Origin: Galaxea fascicularis
Lineage: Eukaryota; Cnidaria; Anthozoa; Scleractinia; Euphylliidae
Reading direction: 5' to 3'
Length of the DNA stretch: 64,000 nt
Assembly (NCBI GenBank): GCA_948470475.1
Contig: OX419342.1
Location: 23,765,077-23,829,076 of the forward strand
The first letter of the stretch is position 1. The number at the start of each line of letters is the position of its first letter. The notes beneath the pieces are model-generated. The model did not search any database and was not told the origin of the DNA. It saw only the letters and a program-made list of their open reading frames with translations. A program made the position numbers and the translations under genes. Below are positions 1-10,956 of this stretch, in pieces.

Positions 1-346
1 TAACCTCACTACCCAGTTACGCGATTATCTAAATTAAAGAAGATAACAAACTTGGAGGCAGAATATGTTACGGTCTTGTTTGCCTTCTGGCACGACAAGC
101 GCTAATGACGATTGGAAAAATATAACGGTTTCTGGTCCGGTTAGCGATTTGAAGCCACAACTTAAGTTTCGAAGGTAACGAATCCATTGGTAATCATTGC
201 TAAAACTACTTACAATTAAAGATATTTTAAAGAAAATTGCTGAATATTCCTTGAGAAGAATGGTTCAAGACATATGGCGATCGAAAACAAGTTCAAAGTA
301 TTGGTACTCCCTGTAGACGAAAACAGAATTGAAAGTGAAAAGCTAC
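1..346. other. Intron sequence of the hydantoinase-like gene; nothing else seen
   Basis: This AT-rich stretch lies 3' of the last visible minus-strand exon, whose donor is at 341-346. The next expected exon of the family, which carries a conserved Ala/Asn-rich helix, is not in these bases, so the gene continues past the left edge. I see no repeat or open frame here worth naming. Confidence 0.5.
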
Positions 347-3300
347 CTGATAATGTTTAGGACAAAGAACCTCTGAAGCTCCTTTGATCGTCTTTGACCT
401 GTCATGTTTCGCATGCACTAGAATACTGCCTCCTCCAACGAGAATAACACGCTGATCCTCGCCACTGATCTGTGAGAAAAAGTGGAAATTTAAAGGGAAA
501 TTCTCCTTAAGGCATGACTCGTCGTTTGCAACTGTCACTGATCATGAGTACCTGTCCAGTGCCTGAGAAAAGACTCTTCATCCATGGTTCGAATAAATAG
601 ATATTCCTAAAAAATCTGTTTATGAACAATTCAGACTTGGCCAAACCCAAGACTATTGTTATAATAATGAAAAGATTGTAAAAAAAAAATAAACAAATAA
701 ATAACTTCCTTTTATCTGGTACTTCTGACTTCGTAAACCATTTTATTTTAATGTGATTAATTTGATTTAAATTAATTTAATTTATCTTGTGGTATTTTTA
801 TGTCTTGTAATTATAATAGTCTAAGTGATACATACCATACTACTTGCCTCGATTAGCTCTGCCCATTATGCAGCTTAAACATGTGTTGTTGTTTGTCTGC
901 TGTTAGTTTTTTTTACGGCAATCTTGTTCCTCAATTAATCAGTCATATGTTTTTCAACAAAAAATACCTTCACTCGATCTACTGCATCCTCAATCTTTCT
1001 CTGTATCTCCTCCAGTGCAGCAATTCGAATTTCTTCTGTCATTTCTTTTACCCTGTCCTTGTTTCCAATGTTATAACACAATCCAGAAGCAACAGCAACA
1101 TCTGTAGCAGTCATAGTACCACCACCAAACACTAAAGCTTCAGAGGTCAACTTGTAACCAACGCTAGAGGGTCCAACAGTTACTCCAGTCTGCAACACAA
1201 TAATTATTAACAATGAATGGACAAATCATAAAAAGAAACCTTGAGGTAAAATATGTACAACACAAAACAAAATTTTAGATGTGGTCCTTTCTGAAAACCA
1301 TTCAGGTTTGACTGAATTCAAATCTTGAGCTCTGTGATGACTGATCTAATAACATGTGACTGTTAGATGATCTCTCATGTTGTCATTGAACATAAATTCA
1401 TCTCAACCAGCAGGAATGAGCAGTTATGGGTGGAAAATTTTCCTGAATGCCATGGGTTCAAGTTTCCCTTTCACTGCTAGCCAGTGCTCTAGGGGAGCCC
1501 AGTGGCCCATGGGTAACCAAGAAATATTGGTATTTCCTGGGTTCCCTGGATCTCAAGGGTTTAGAGGTTAGGGGTATTGACCCGATAAATTTCTCAAAAT
1601 ACACAGCTGGTGACTGCAGGTCTTTAACTGGTTGGGATTTTGAACAACGTTGTCCTCAAATCAGAATACCACTTCATGCCATAATCATTACATGTAAGTT
1701 ATTAACAAAGAAAGGTTGCTGAACATTACAATGTGTGGAGACAAGATGGCCGAGTGGTTTAGGGTGCTGGATTTCAATGCGGAAGCTGGGTTCAAATCCC
1801 ACTCTTGCAAATTGCTGGTGTTGTCCTGGGTAAGTGCCTGGTTCAACTCCTCGGTTATCCTTGTAATTACACAAAAATTTGGTATTATCAACAGAGTTGA
1901 TAGTGTAAATTGACCACTGTACAGGGATTCTTGTAATTAGCCAACTGGTCTGCCTCCCACCAGTTGGGATTCTTAACTCTGTTGTTTTCATTGTTAATGT
2001 ATGATTTGTTTCATTGTTCCTGAAAAGCCCCAACCTCATTCCCAGGGACTCTCTTCTTCATGTCCCGTGAAGCAAGAGAGAGAGAGAGACCTTAGTATGG
2101 TCCGGTGGGGAGTGGTCAATTACTTTTTTAAGGTAAGATACCAACATGTGACTGTTGTACTATTGATCCACCACCAAGTCCAATACTTAGAACATCAGGC
2201 ATGCGGAAGTTGGTATTCACACCACCAATCTGCAGACATCAGGGAAAAAAAGATGGAAAATAAAGATAATTAAAACAAAATTCAAATGAACTGGAATCAA
2301 TAACTCGCTCCTGATCAAAAGGTACAGGGGAGAGGTCTGTGACCATGCTGGGTCAAAGAAAGCCCCTAACAAGGTACCCTGCTAGCAAAGGTTTCTTTCT
2401 GGCAATTCTTTTAGCATGTATGAATCGTTCGTGTCCCTTGCATTTCGTGTGGTCGGCTTGTTTACTTCCCCGAGAGAAACCTCTGCCACAAGCCACTTAC
2501 ATTTCCCGTTGAGCATGCGGTTTAGATACCTACAAATTCTTGGAGGTAGATCATGTGACAAACAGGTTAAAAACTGGTTTAAATGAGTTTGTCAACTCCT
2601 GTGCATCTACTTTTTACTGATTTACTGTGTAAGATGAGCCGGCGTGAAGTCGAAAGATGGCTGCCAAAGAAGGCGGGTAAACCAGGCATTGTCTCAGGTG
2701 AGATTTACGTCATAATCTCTATAGTAACAAGATTACGATCTACTGCATGCTCAATGGGAAATGTAAGCGGCTCGTGGCAGAGGTTTCTCTCAGGGAAGTA
2801 AACAAGCCAACCACGCGAAATACAAGAGATGTGAACGATCCATACATGCTAAAAGAATTGCTAGAAAGAAACTTCTGCTAGCAGGGTACTAACAAGGCCT
2901 TAAAATGCCACAAAGTAAGGAAATACATTTTGTGAATAAAGGCCAACATGCATGTTATCAATAAAAATTGCACCTTTACTCTAGCAGATGCTTGTTGGGG
3001 AAATCCATCTTTCAACATCCCAACATCACTGGTTGTTCCTCCGATGTCAATGACAATTGCATCCTGGACTCCTGACAGAAATGCTGCTCCTCGCATTGAG
3101 TTTGTTGGACCAGATGCAAATGTGAAAACTGGTAGATGTTTTGTTTGTTCAGCACTAATTTTGGAGTACAAAAGTCATACATAATATATCCATCTGATCT
3201 GCAGCATAGGGAGATAGGAGGAGAAAGGGATGAGAGAAAACTGCTAACATTCCCTCCCAAGATCTGATAATAATATTAATTCTCCTTTCTAGCTACTACA

Positions 3301-5678
3301 TGGTTCCTTGTACATAAGTTAAGAGAATATGGGGTTATGTCAACTGAAGATAACACCCTCTGGCTAATAAGTTTGTCTATTCTCAACACCTGTCTGCTGG
3401 ACAGGGTAATGATATTGTAAGGAGAAGTTACACATTATCTGGGAGTTAAAGGGTTGAGAATACAAGGCTGTGCTCTAGCGGTGCCTGGTCGCCCCTGGCG
3501 ACTTACTTTTGCCATTGGGCGACCAGAAAATATTAGATTTTAAACCAAACTTATATGCTGGGTGCCCTGGATTTCAAGGGTTTAGAGGTTTGGGCACCCA
3601 ACTACTTTTCTTAGGGCACAGCCTTGGAATATAATAAAACGGCCAAGAAATTAACAACTTTTTCTCTATTATTATTTCTTGCCAAAAGTTAGAATGACCT
3701 AGTTTCCCCAGGGAGGTGGGGGGAGGATTTCAAGTGATAAGGATGATCAGAGGATTTTATGGGTTTGAAATTTTTTATTTGGGGATTTTTTTTGGGTAGG
3801 AAAACTTGGCAAGTATTCAAAATAATCTGAAGATTAGTGGTAGTGCACCAGGTGTCATGCCTGCATGCCTGTATATCCCGGCTGCATAGTTCTGAGAGTA
3901 AAGTACAATCATTTCTGGAAATTTTTAAGGCTCTGAGATTCTGCAAGGAATTTTTTAAAGGTTAATGTTTGGTCCACGGATTTGTTTCATGGGTTTTTTT
4001 GGAAGCCCTAGGGATTCCTCTGGGTTTTGACTTTTGCCTCCATTCAATAATTATCCCCATCACTTGAAATCCAGGGAGCCCCTCCTAGGCTAGTGCCATT
4101 AGGCATTACATTTCAGGCAACCAAGACAAGCACATTAACACATGAAAAATTTGTTACTAAACAGTAGTTTGAAAGTTTTAATGACTTTTTTACCTTAGAA
4201 TGTACTGTTCTCTGGATGTCAATTCAATAGCTAGGGTCTTAGTACAAAATTTCCAACGAAGTTAAAAGTAACAATACATGCATAGGATTTGAATTTTGAC
4301 TGTACCTTATTACAGTGCCATCATTCTGTGTGAGGTAAAAAGGACACTTCAAACCCAGCGTCTTCAAGGCATCACAGAATGCCTCTACTGTTTGTTTACA
4401 AAGTGGCTTCAGACTTTCATTCAGAACTGAAGCATTTTCTCGCTCAAGGAGTCCAATCAAGCCAACCTCATGGGAAAGTGTCATGCTCACTTCTGGATAC
4501 ACAGACTTGATGACTTTCGCAACTTGAATCTCTTGTTTTCCAGAAGCCGGGGAAAAGACTCCAACAATCACAACATTTGTTATACCTACAGTAGATGTAT
4601 TACAAAAGATAAACAGTTGTAAAACATAACCTCATTCAGTGGTTATAACGGGGCTGGGGTGAGGGAAGGGGGGGGGGAGGGAGGCTCTCAAAACTTCTTG
4701 GCCCTTTCACAGTTTTTGGAACCTCAGCCCTGCCATTTGGCTTTGGCCCAAAACTAATAAGGGGGGGGGGGGGGCTGGATCTGTTACTGCTGTTTGCTTT
4801 ACTTGGAAAAGAACAAATATTAATAATGATTACTTTTCCAAGTTCCCAAAAGGTTTATTTCCAGTTGGGAGGAGGGGGTCCTTACAGAAGCCGAAAGAAA
4901 GGGAATTACCTTTTATGATAATGTTTTTAAATCAACAAGAATTAAGTGAAACTAAACACGAAACGTGATCACTATGGCAAGAAAGTATGGCAAGGGTAAT
5001 ATCTAGAACTCAAACTAACAAAATCATCAGGAAAGGGGACCTGTAATTACCTGATTTATGAAAACAACAAGACAACAGAAAATATCCATGACTGAGTGAC
5101 TTACAATGGAAGCACAAATCAAGGATTAAAAGGAAAGAAATAGAAACTTGATCTTACACTCTTAACCGGCTCCACCCCACTACCCACCCCCTCCCCGCTG
5201 TCCCCCTCTTCCTTGATATTTACAGCCAACCTGCTTTCCGCACTTGTTCGGCAACCCTCTTCACTTCTTCCTCATCGACATCAGTGATACACGAGCAGTC
5301 ATACTGATATCCACCATTAAGGAAAAAGTGCATTCCCCCGATAACATTCCTCAAGTCAGCAGGAAAATCACACAAAGGCGGTAGAATAACAGTTGCTGGT
5401 CCACATAACCTTAACACAGCCACTTTACAAAGTCCTTTCCTTTGTACAACAGCATTTACAAAATGGGTTGTGCCAATGTTGACCCTTGCAACGTACTGAG
5501 CTGGATTTGGTTGATATTCTTGAGGAAGCTGGCGTAAAGCTGATCTGATAGCTTCTGTGACACCTGAATTGACATCTCTAGTTGTTGGAACTTTTGCTGA
5601 GCAAAGTACATCCTTCTTGCAGAGTATCACAGCATCAGTGTTTGTTCCTCCAACATCCACTCCAATGCAAAGCCGCAT
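347..5678 (-). CDS. Hydantoinase/oxoprolinase-family ATPase, N-terminal part (3' end outside window)
   Basis: Six minus-strand exons: 5678-5231, 4585-4306, 3154-2974, 2229-2161, 1189-968 and 469-347. They join in frame to give 441 residues. The ATG at 5676-5678 opens directly into the family's first phosphate-binding loop, GVDVGGTNTDAV (residues 6-17). Exon 3 carries the block TFASGPTNSMRGAA followed by the second ATP-binding motif DIGGTTSDVG. Exon 4 has the glycine loop GLGGGS, and exon 6 has VGGGSIL. This is the hydantoinase A / 5-oxoprolinase A fold (ASKHA superfamily), which couples ATP hydrolysis to opening of cyclic imides or lactams such as hydantoins or 5-oxoproline. The substrate cannot be read from sequence. 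Some eukaryotic relatives continue into a DUF917 domain, which would lie outside the window. The donor of exon 4 is uncertain: 2161 is preferred, with an in-frame alternative 15 bases further on. A SINE ends about 35 bases past that donor. Confidence 0.87.
1475..1566 (+). repeat. Fragment of the 'gctgtgctctag' MITE family
   Basis: This fragment shares the 'gtgctctag' start, the 'aagaaatatt' middle and the 'tctcaagggtttagagg' end with the fuller copies at 3463-3626, 14020-14186 and 61226-61386. It has lost the right terminus. It lies in the intron between exons 4 and 5 of the hydantoinase-like gene. Confidence 0.55.
1738..2128 (+). mobile_element. tRNA-derived SINE, copy 1, with nested insertion
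   Basis: The tRNA-like head has an A box (tggccgagtgg, 1747-1757) and a B box (ggttcaaatcc, 1789-1799), the RNA polymerase III promoter elements. The head looks derived from a long-variable-arm tRNA of Leu/Ser type. The body matches the second copy at 13034-13275 through 'agccaactggtctgcctccc', 'cagttgggattcttaactct' and 'gtttcattg..cctgaaaag' to the shared end 'ggggagtggtcaatta'. Relative to copy 2, about 77 bases (roughly 2030-2106) are inserted near the 3' end. The insert begins aacctcattcccaggg, which resembles the arms of the hairpin at 37706-37797. Confidence 0.82.
2375..2888. mobile_element. 514-bp foldback element with long terminal inverted repeats and 9-bp target duplication
   Basis: The ends read taccctgctagc at 2375 and gctagcagggta at 2888. 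The inverted arms extend well over 100 bases with some mismatches; for example 'ggcttgtttacttcccc' on the left faces 'gggaagtaaacaagcc' on the right. The 9-bp direct repeat ctaacaagg occurs at 2366-2374 and 2889-2897. Nine-base duplications are typical of Mutator-like transposons. There is no transposase frame, so this is a non-autonomous element. It lies in an intron of the hydantoinase-like gene. The 62-bp element at 43161-43222 has almost the same ends. Confidence 0.8.
3463..3626. mobile_element. 164-bp MITE of the 'gctgtgctctag' family
   Basis: Its terminal inverted repeats are caaggctgtgctct and agggcacagccttg. Fuller copies of the family lie at 14020-14186 and 61226-61386 (opposite orientation), with fragments at 1475-1566 and 14336-14390. 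A 5-bp repeat, gaata, abuts both ends here, but it is too short to prove a target duplication. It lies in an intron of the hydantoinase-like gene. Confidence 0.72.
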
Positions 5679-8600
5679 GATGACAGAGCTTTCCTTAGTT
5701 TAAGCTGTGAAGCGGAAACATTAGACGTAGCATCCAACATCAAATTTGAACAAACTCAGCTGGATAAATCAAAATGAAATTACTAGTTAAGGACAGACTT
5801 TTCTGACGCTGCATCTTTTTTGGATTTGGGACGATTTTTGATCCGCCGTTCCGTTATTCCACCATTCCATCATCCCTACTTTTGCTTTAGAGGAACACAA
5901 CATGGAGGACCCATGCTGAGTCTTGTAAGTTTTGGATAATTATTTTGAACATATCTTGATTATAAAGGGTAAAATAGAACTAGAAACCATACTTGTTACA
6001 CTGGTAATACTGTAGCTACCTGATCCTAACATAACGCATGGTCCGTTGAAAATCATATACACAGAGCTCTCAAGTGTCACGCATTGAGCATGAGACTCAC
6101 ACAAACGAATGCAATCTTATGTTCTTATGCTGAAACTATTTTATCTCACGCATTTACGGCTTTTTTTAACACTTCATTTTGAGGTAGAAAATTGTTGCTT
6201 AAGTAAAGTTAAGACCTAAATAGCTAATTTTGCGGGACCATGTTTCCACACAGAATAATAACACGTCTTAGTTACTTGAATTTTTCAAAATTTCTGTGAA
6301 AGCATGCCTTCAGATGCTCCCTTCCCCCCCCCCCCCCTACCACCCTCCAAGAAAGGTTTGGCGACAAATCAACTTCAGAGCTCTGTATGTACTGAAATCT
6401 TTCAAACAGCTTACATAAATTTGCAAATGCCAAGTCCTGACATTTGTTCGTAAGAATTTTGATTTAACATATAGATTTGTGTTTATTTTGTAAGCTTCTA
6501 AAAACAGTCTTGCAAGTGCGATCTGAACCGCAGGAGCCAGGCTTTGACATAGATCCAGTCAGACATAACAAGCTCACATCCATTGTTTGATCCCCCTTCC
6601 GGTAAATTGCTAACGTGCTTCGCATAGCTCTTTCAAGGAAGATACGTATTTCTTTTGAAATAAGACGTTACAACTTAAGATGAATTGTTTAAAATTTTAA
6701 ACATGCCATAAACCTCTTCCACTGTTGCAACATCACGGGTAAAAATTAACGTGTTTCTATATGGCAAAAGCTAGCAGCCTGCACATTCAAACAGTGTCTT
6801 AACGTCGCCTAATAGGAAGCGAATAACTGCTCTAGCTCCTTCATACCTTTCACATCCATTCCAGTTTAACCTCTCTGCTTCCTTTTCATCGCGTCGCTGA
6901 GCACGAACGAGGTAAAGATGAAGTGGCGTTCGATTGGACGAATATTGAGGTGAACACTTATACTGTCACGTAAGGAGGATGCGGGCAATTATAACTGAGT
7001 GGTGGTGGGTAGGACGAAAATTGCAGTGGCGCTGCTTCATTTTGTGTCAAATCCTGTCAAATCTTCAGCAGGGTACGGTGGGAAGGGTCGAGAGTTGAAT
7101 GTCATTGAACTGGGGAAGAGGAAGTCGGTAAATGATTGTGAGAATGTTACTTTTTCATTCACTTTTAAATAAATCTTAGTCCTTCTTAATACGGCCTCAC
7201 TTATCAGGTAAGCCTGAATGGCCGGAAGTTTCGATCGACGTCATAAAACATTCTTGCTTGGTCACGCTTGCAACGAAAAGCTCAAGGAAGCACATCAACG
7301 CACTTCCGCGACAACTGGCGTAGTCCCGAGTTTTAAAAATTTGTTTGCAGTCGCTTGTCGTTTTGCAGTCGTTGTGACTTCCGTCTGGTCATAGCAAGTG
7401 CTGTTTGAGAGTGAGTGGGTAAGTGCAGATTTTGAGCCAAGCGATGATGGTGAGAGGTAGGCTAGGGTAGCGTCCCAGTTGGCAATTGGCACTGAACCAT
7501 GCCGGAAACACCCAAATTCAATACGATAAAATACAAATTTATTGTTTCCACTTAGTCAGTTACGAAGAATAATTATACATTTTTGATAGAATAATTTCTT
7601 TTGCGATTTAATTAATCAGAAAAAGATATAACCATTGAAGGAAATGCCAATTTCGTTAAATTCCTCGGACTTCAATACTTGGCTGATCAGCTAAAAAGGC
7701 CAAAAACTATCCAGAGACGAAAAAATATAATACCAATACCAGGTAAAAAGTAGTTACATTTTCCCAGTTGGGTGCCCCTCCGGTCCCTCCGGGGCTTTTA
7801 GCAGTATTCAGTTACGGTTCTTTCAATTCTGTCTTTATCATTTTAGTAATTGATAGTTATTATACAATGCGTTTGCTCTTATAATTACAATGTTCTCCGT
7901 TGTTATTGTTTTTTTTTTTCGCTTTCACTGTGGCCTGATAACGTGATTGCGCAACCCCTTCCCGCGAGCAAGAAGGACCTCTCATTGCGTGCGCTAATTT
8001 ACTTCAAATTTCTTGTTGCTATTGCCAAAAAACATAGGATAAGGTAAGACGTCGCAAACTCCTTTTGCCTTATCAGATTCTACACCGATTACAACTTATG
8101 CAAATTAAATGTATATTGTATAACATTACACTGATTACACTGTTTACACAGTTAAAATAGCATACTAAATGCACGGATGCTGCTATCAGATAGAGTTCCA
8201 TTTCAGCCGATATCCCGCCACAGTTTACGCAAGTAAGTGTCTTCCGCCTTGAAAACTCAAATACGCGTATCACGTTTTTGGCATTTCTCTGGAGTTAGGG
8301 TAAACTGCAAGGTTACGTTTCTCAGGCAACTTAGTAGTGTAAATGGATCTATATTTGGTTCCTATCCGAAGTGTTAAATTTTAATTTTAATTTATTGTCA
8401 GCCATTTATGTTAAGAGGTAAGATATCCGACATCAAACTTAGCCGACAAAAAGTTATTTATTTTTCAGTTCTTAGCTTAAACCGGCTATAAACTCTCGTT
8501 GTTAGGCCATCCTAGTAAGCTTAGTACTTTTCTGAAACTTTAACAGTTCATTAAAATGCAAATTCTTAGTTTTAAAATCAGTTACATGTACATAGGAGGG

Positions 8601-9054
8601 GAAACTATATGAAAAAAAGCTAAATCATTTATTAGCAGTCTTTAAATCTTATTGCGTTATTTGCGTAATTTTTTTTGTGTGATTATTTCTCGCAATCTGC
8701 GTAGCACGAATCGCGAATGGATAATTACGCGTGTTTAACAAATGGAATTTCAGCCAATCAGCGCGCGCCGATTATGCCGCTGTGCATGATTTGATTGTAA
8801 TTACAATCATCCGGGAACCTTGAACTTTAGCAAAAGTTTGTGGAATTTCGTTCAAACTCTTTACGAATGTAATGTATGTGATTTTATTTCCTCATCTCAT
8901 GTTTTCTTTGCGAGGTAGTTGGTTTCATGGCTGAGAGACTAAAGAGTTCCTGCTCTGGATCCTTTATCTGAGTTTACAAATCCCTTGGAGATGGTGATGT
9001 AGCAGTGGTTTGTTGATAACTTTATGAGCTTACGTTCTGTCATGCATACAGTAC
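5679..9054. other. Shared 3.4-kb upstream region of two divergent genes
   Basis: This is the only DNA between the start codons of the hydantoinase-like gene (minus) and TOGARAM1 (plus), so it must hold both promoters and 5' untranslated regions. I see a C-tract at 6326-6338 and a CCAAT motif at 8754-8758 followed by GC-rich sequence, about 300 bases before the TOGARAM1 start. No clear TATA box or long open frame stands out. The CCAAT assignment is a guess, because the motif is common by chance. Confidence 0.5.
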
Positions 9055-10956
9055 ATGGCTAGTGTTGCCAAGCTGAAACCACTGTCATCACTGATCGCTG
9101 AGCCCGATGAAGTCCATGTACGAAAAATGGAAGAAAATCAAGTGCTCGTCGGACTAGCCAAAAGCAGTGATAATTCCGCAAGGAAAGCTGACATTTTGGA
9201 CGAACTTCGTGCAAACGCGCGGCGAAATGGTGGTCGATTGCAATTCGTCGACCGACTTGCTCTGTTTCGCGTTTTACACGAAGCACTGGCCGACTCAGAC
9301 TTCAACACAAGGCTGCGTTGTACCGAGTTCCTTTGCGAAATCATCCCAGAATTTGGGGAAGATTTGGATGACTGTATGGCCCTTGTTCTTCCGCAACTCG
9401 TATCTAACATCGGCGACAACCAGGTGTCGGTGAAGAAGTCGACGATCCAGACACTGCATGTGTACATGAAACATTCTTCGCAGGTCAGCACTGTTTTGAA
9501 CGCTATCATTGACCATGGCCTTGAGAGCGAAGATAGGAAAACAAGAACGGAAAGTTTAGTTGCTTTACCGATCCTTATTATGCCAAATCTGGCGCACGAA
9601 GATTTGTTTACGTTGACAAGGGCACTCGTTGGAAGGCTGGAAAATTCATCGAGACCTGAAAGTTCACCTGCTGTCATTTCCCTTGAAAGGATTAAAAATG
9701 TCGTAGGTTCCTCAATTTTCGAAAGTTATCTTCACCGACTTTCCCCCGACCAACAAAAATTGTGCTTATCGGCGCTTCGTAATCGTAGCATTGACCCTGT
9801 TAAAGATATGGAGACACTAGCACTTGCCGGAGGTCGTAAGGCCAAAAGTGCCGGTCAGATGTACTCCAACGGAACCGCTGCAGACATTGATCGCTTGGAG
9901 AGAAGTGCTGTTTTGGACAGAGGGCACACTATTGCAGTAACTAGTAACTCGGATGATTTTCTGGATTTTAGTGATGGGCCAATCGAGTATGGGTTTGTTC
10001 CCATATCTGTGATGACAAAACTTAGAGATCAAAGCAACTGGAGAGTTCGAGCGCAGGGAATCGAAGAGTTGAAAACTTTAATGGGGCAGTTAAGAGATAC
10101 AGCACCAGTTTACCCCAATCTTGGATCACTTGTCACACTGCTGCTTGGCTTCCTTGATGATGTGAACTTTAAGATTGGTGTCACTAGCCTTCAAATTATT
10201 GGCTTGCTTGTGGCCAAGCTTGGGGTTGGTGTGCATCCAGTTTTGAAGCCACTTCTCTCAGCATTATCAAATAAACTGGGGGACAACAAAATTGTGATCA
10301 GGCAGGAGAACATGAAAGTGCTGATGCAGCTTATGCAAATACTCTCTCCTAAAGCAGTACTGTCTGTGTTGACAAGTAACCTGCAACATAGAAATTCCAA
10401 GGTGCGTGAAGAAACTGTGAACGTTTTTATTGCGGCATTGTTGACGTTTCCTAGTTCAGACTTCAGTCTTCCTGATCTTACGAATTCTATCGCTCCTGCT
10501 TTGGTGGACAGCAAGAGACGAGTGAGGCAGGCTGCACTGGAAGCTTTTGCAGTCATAGCACAAGCCATGGGATCTGGACGTATTCATCCTATAATTGCAG
10601 CAGTTGATACTGTTGAGCTTACAATGGGTGGTGAAGGTGTTATGGGTGCAGTAACGGCAAGATTGGCACGGAGGCAGCTTCCGCGGGTAAACAGAGACGG
10701 ATTAGTTGAGTATGCTGTTCCCATGCCATCATCAGGAACCATTAGGGGTCAGAGCAATGTCCCTCGTGGAGCAGACATTGACTGGATTTTGGCAGGAACA
10801 GCTGGGACTGGCTCTGCTGATCCTACAGGCTCAGCTCGCTCAACACCAGGACTTAATGATTCTTTGAACATGTCTGGGCCCAGTCCTCGAAGGTTCCTCA
10901 GTGCGGGAAAGAACCGGCTCCCATGGGAAGGTGACCTGACTCGAGAAGGCAGTCAG
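9055..10956 (+). CDS. TOGARAM1: TOGARAM1 exon 1: TOG1 and TOG2 domains in one 634-codon exon
   Basis: This single exon encodes about 31% of the protein. HEAT-type helical repeats form TOG1 (about residues 20-260) and TOG2 (about 315-545, starting VPISVMTKLRDQSNWRVRAQ). In TOG2 the loop-type motifs SNWRVRAQGIEEL and SKRRVRQAALEAF match the tubulin-facing intra-HEAT loops of the fold. The exon closes with the conserved post-TOG2 peptide GLVEYAVP, then a Ser/Gly/Pro-rich linker. The chosen ATG (9055) gives a normal N-terminus; the open frame contains no credible upstream methionine. Donor GT is at 10957. Confidence 0.9.

Noticed and set aside
2083..2094. (AG)n near a splice site as regulatory repeat
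   Set aside because: It is short and lies inside the insert nested in the SINE, so no claim is possible.
9138..9677. Minus-strand 179-residue open frame
   Set aside because: It is a shadow of TOGARAM1 exon 1 with no domain and no splice support.
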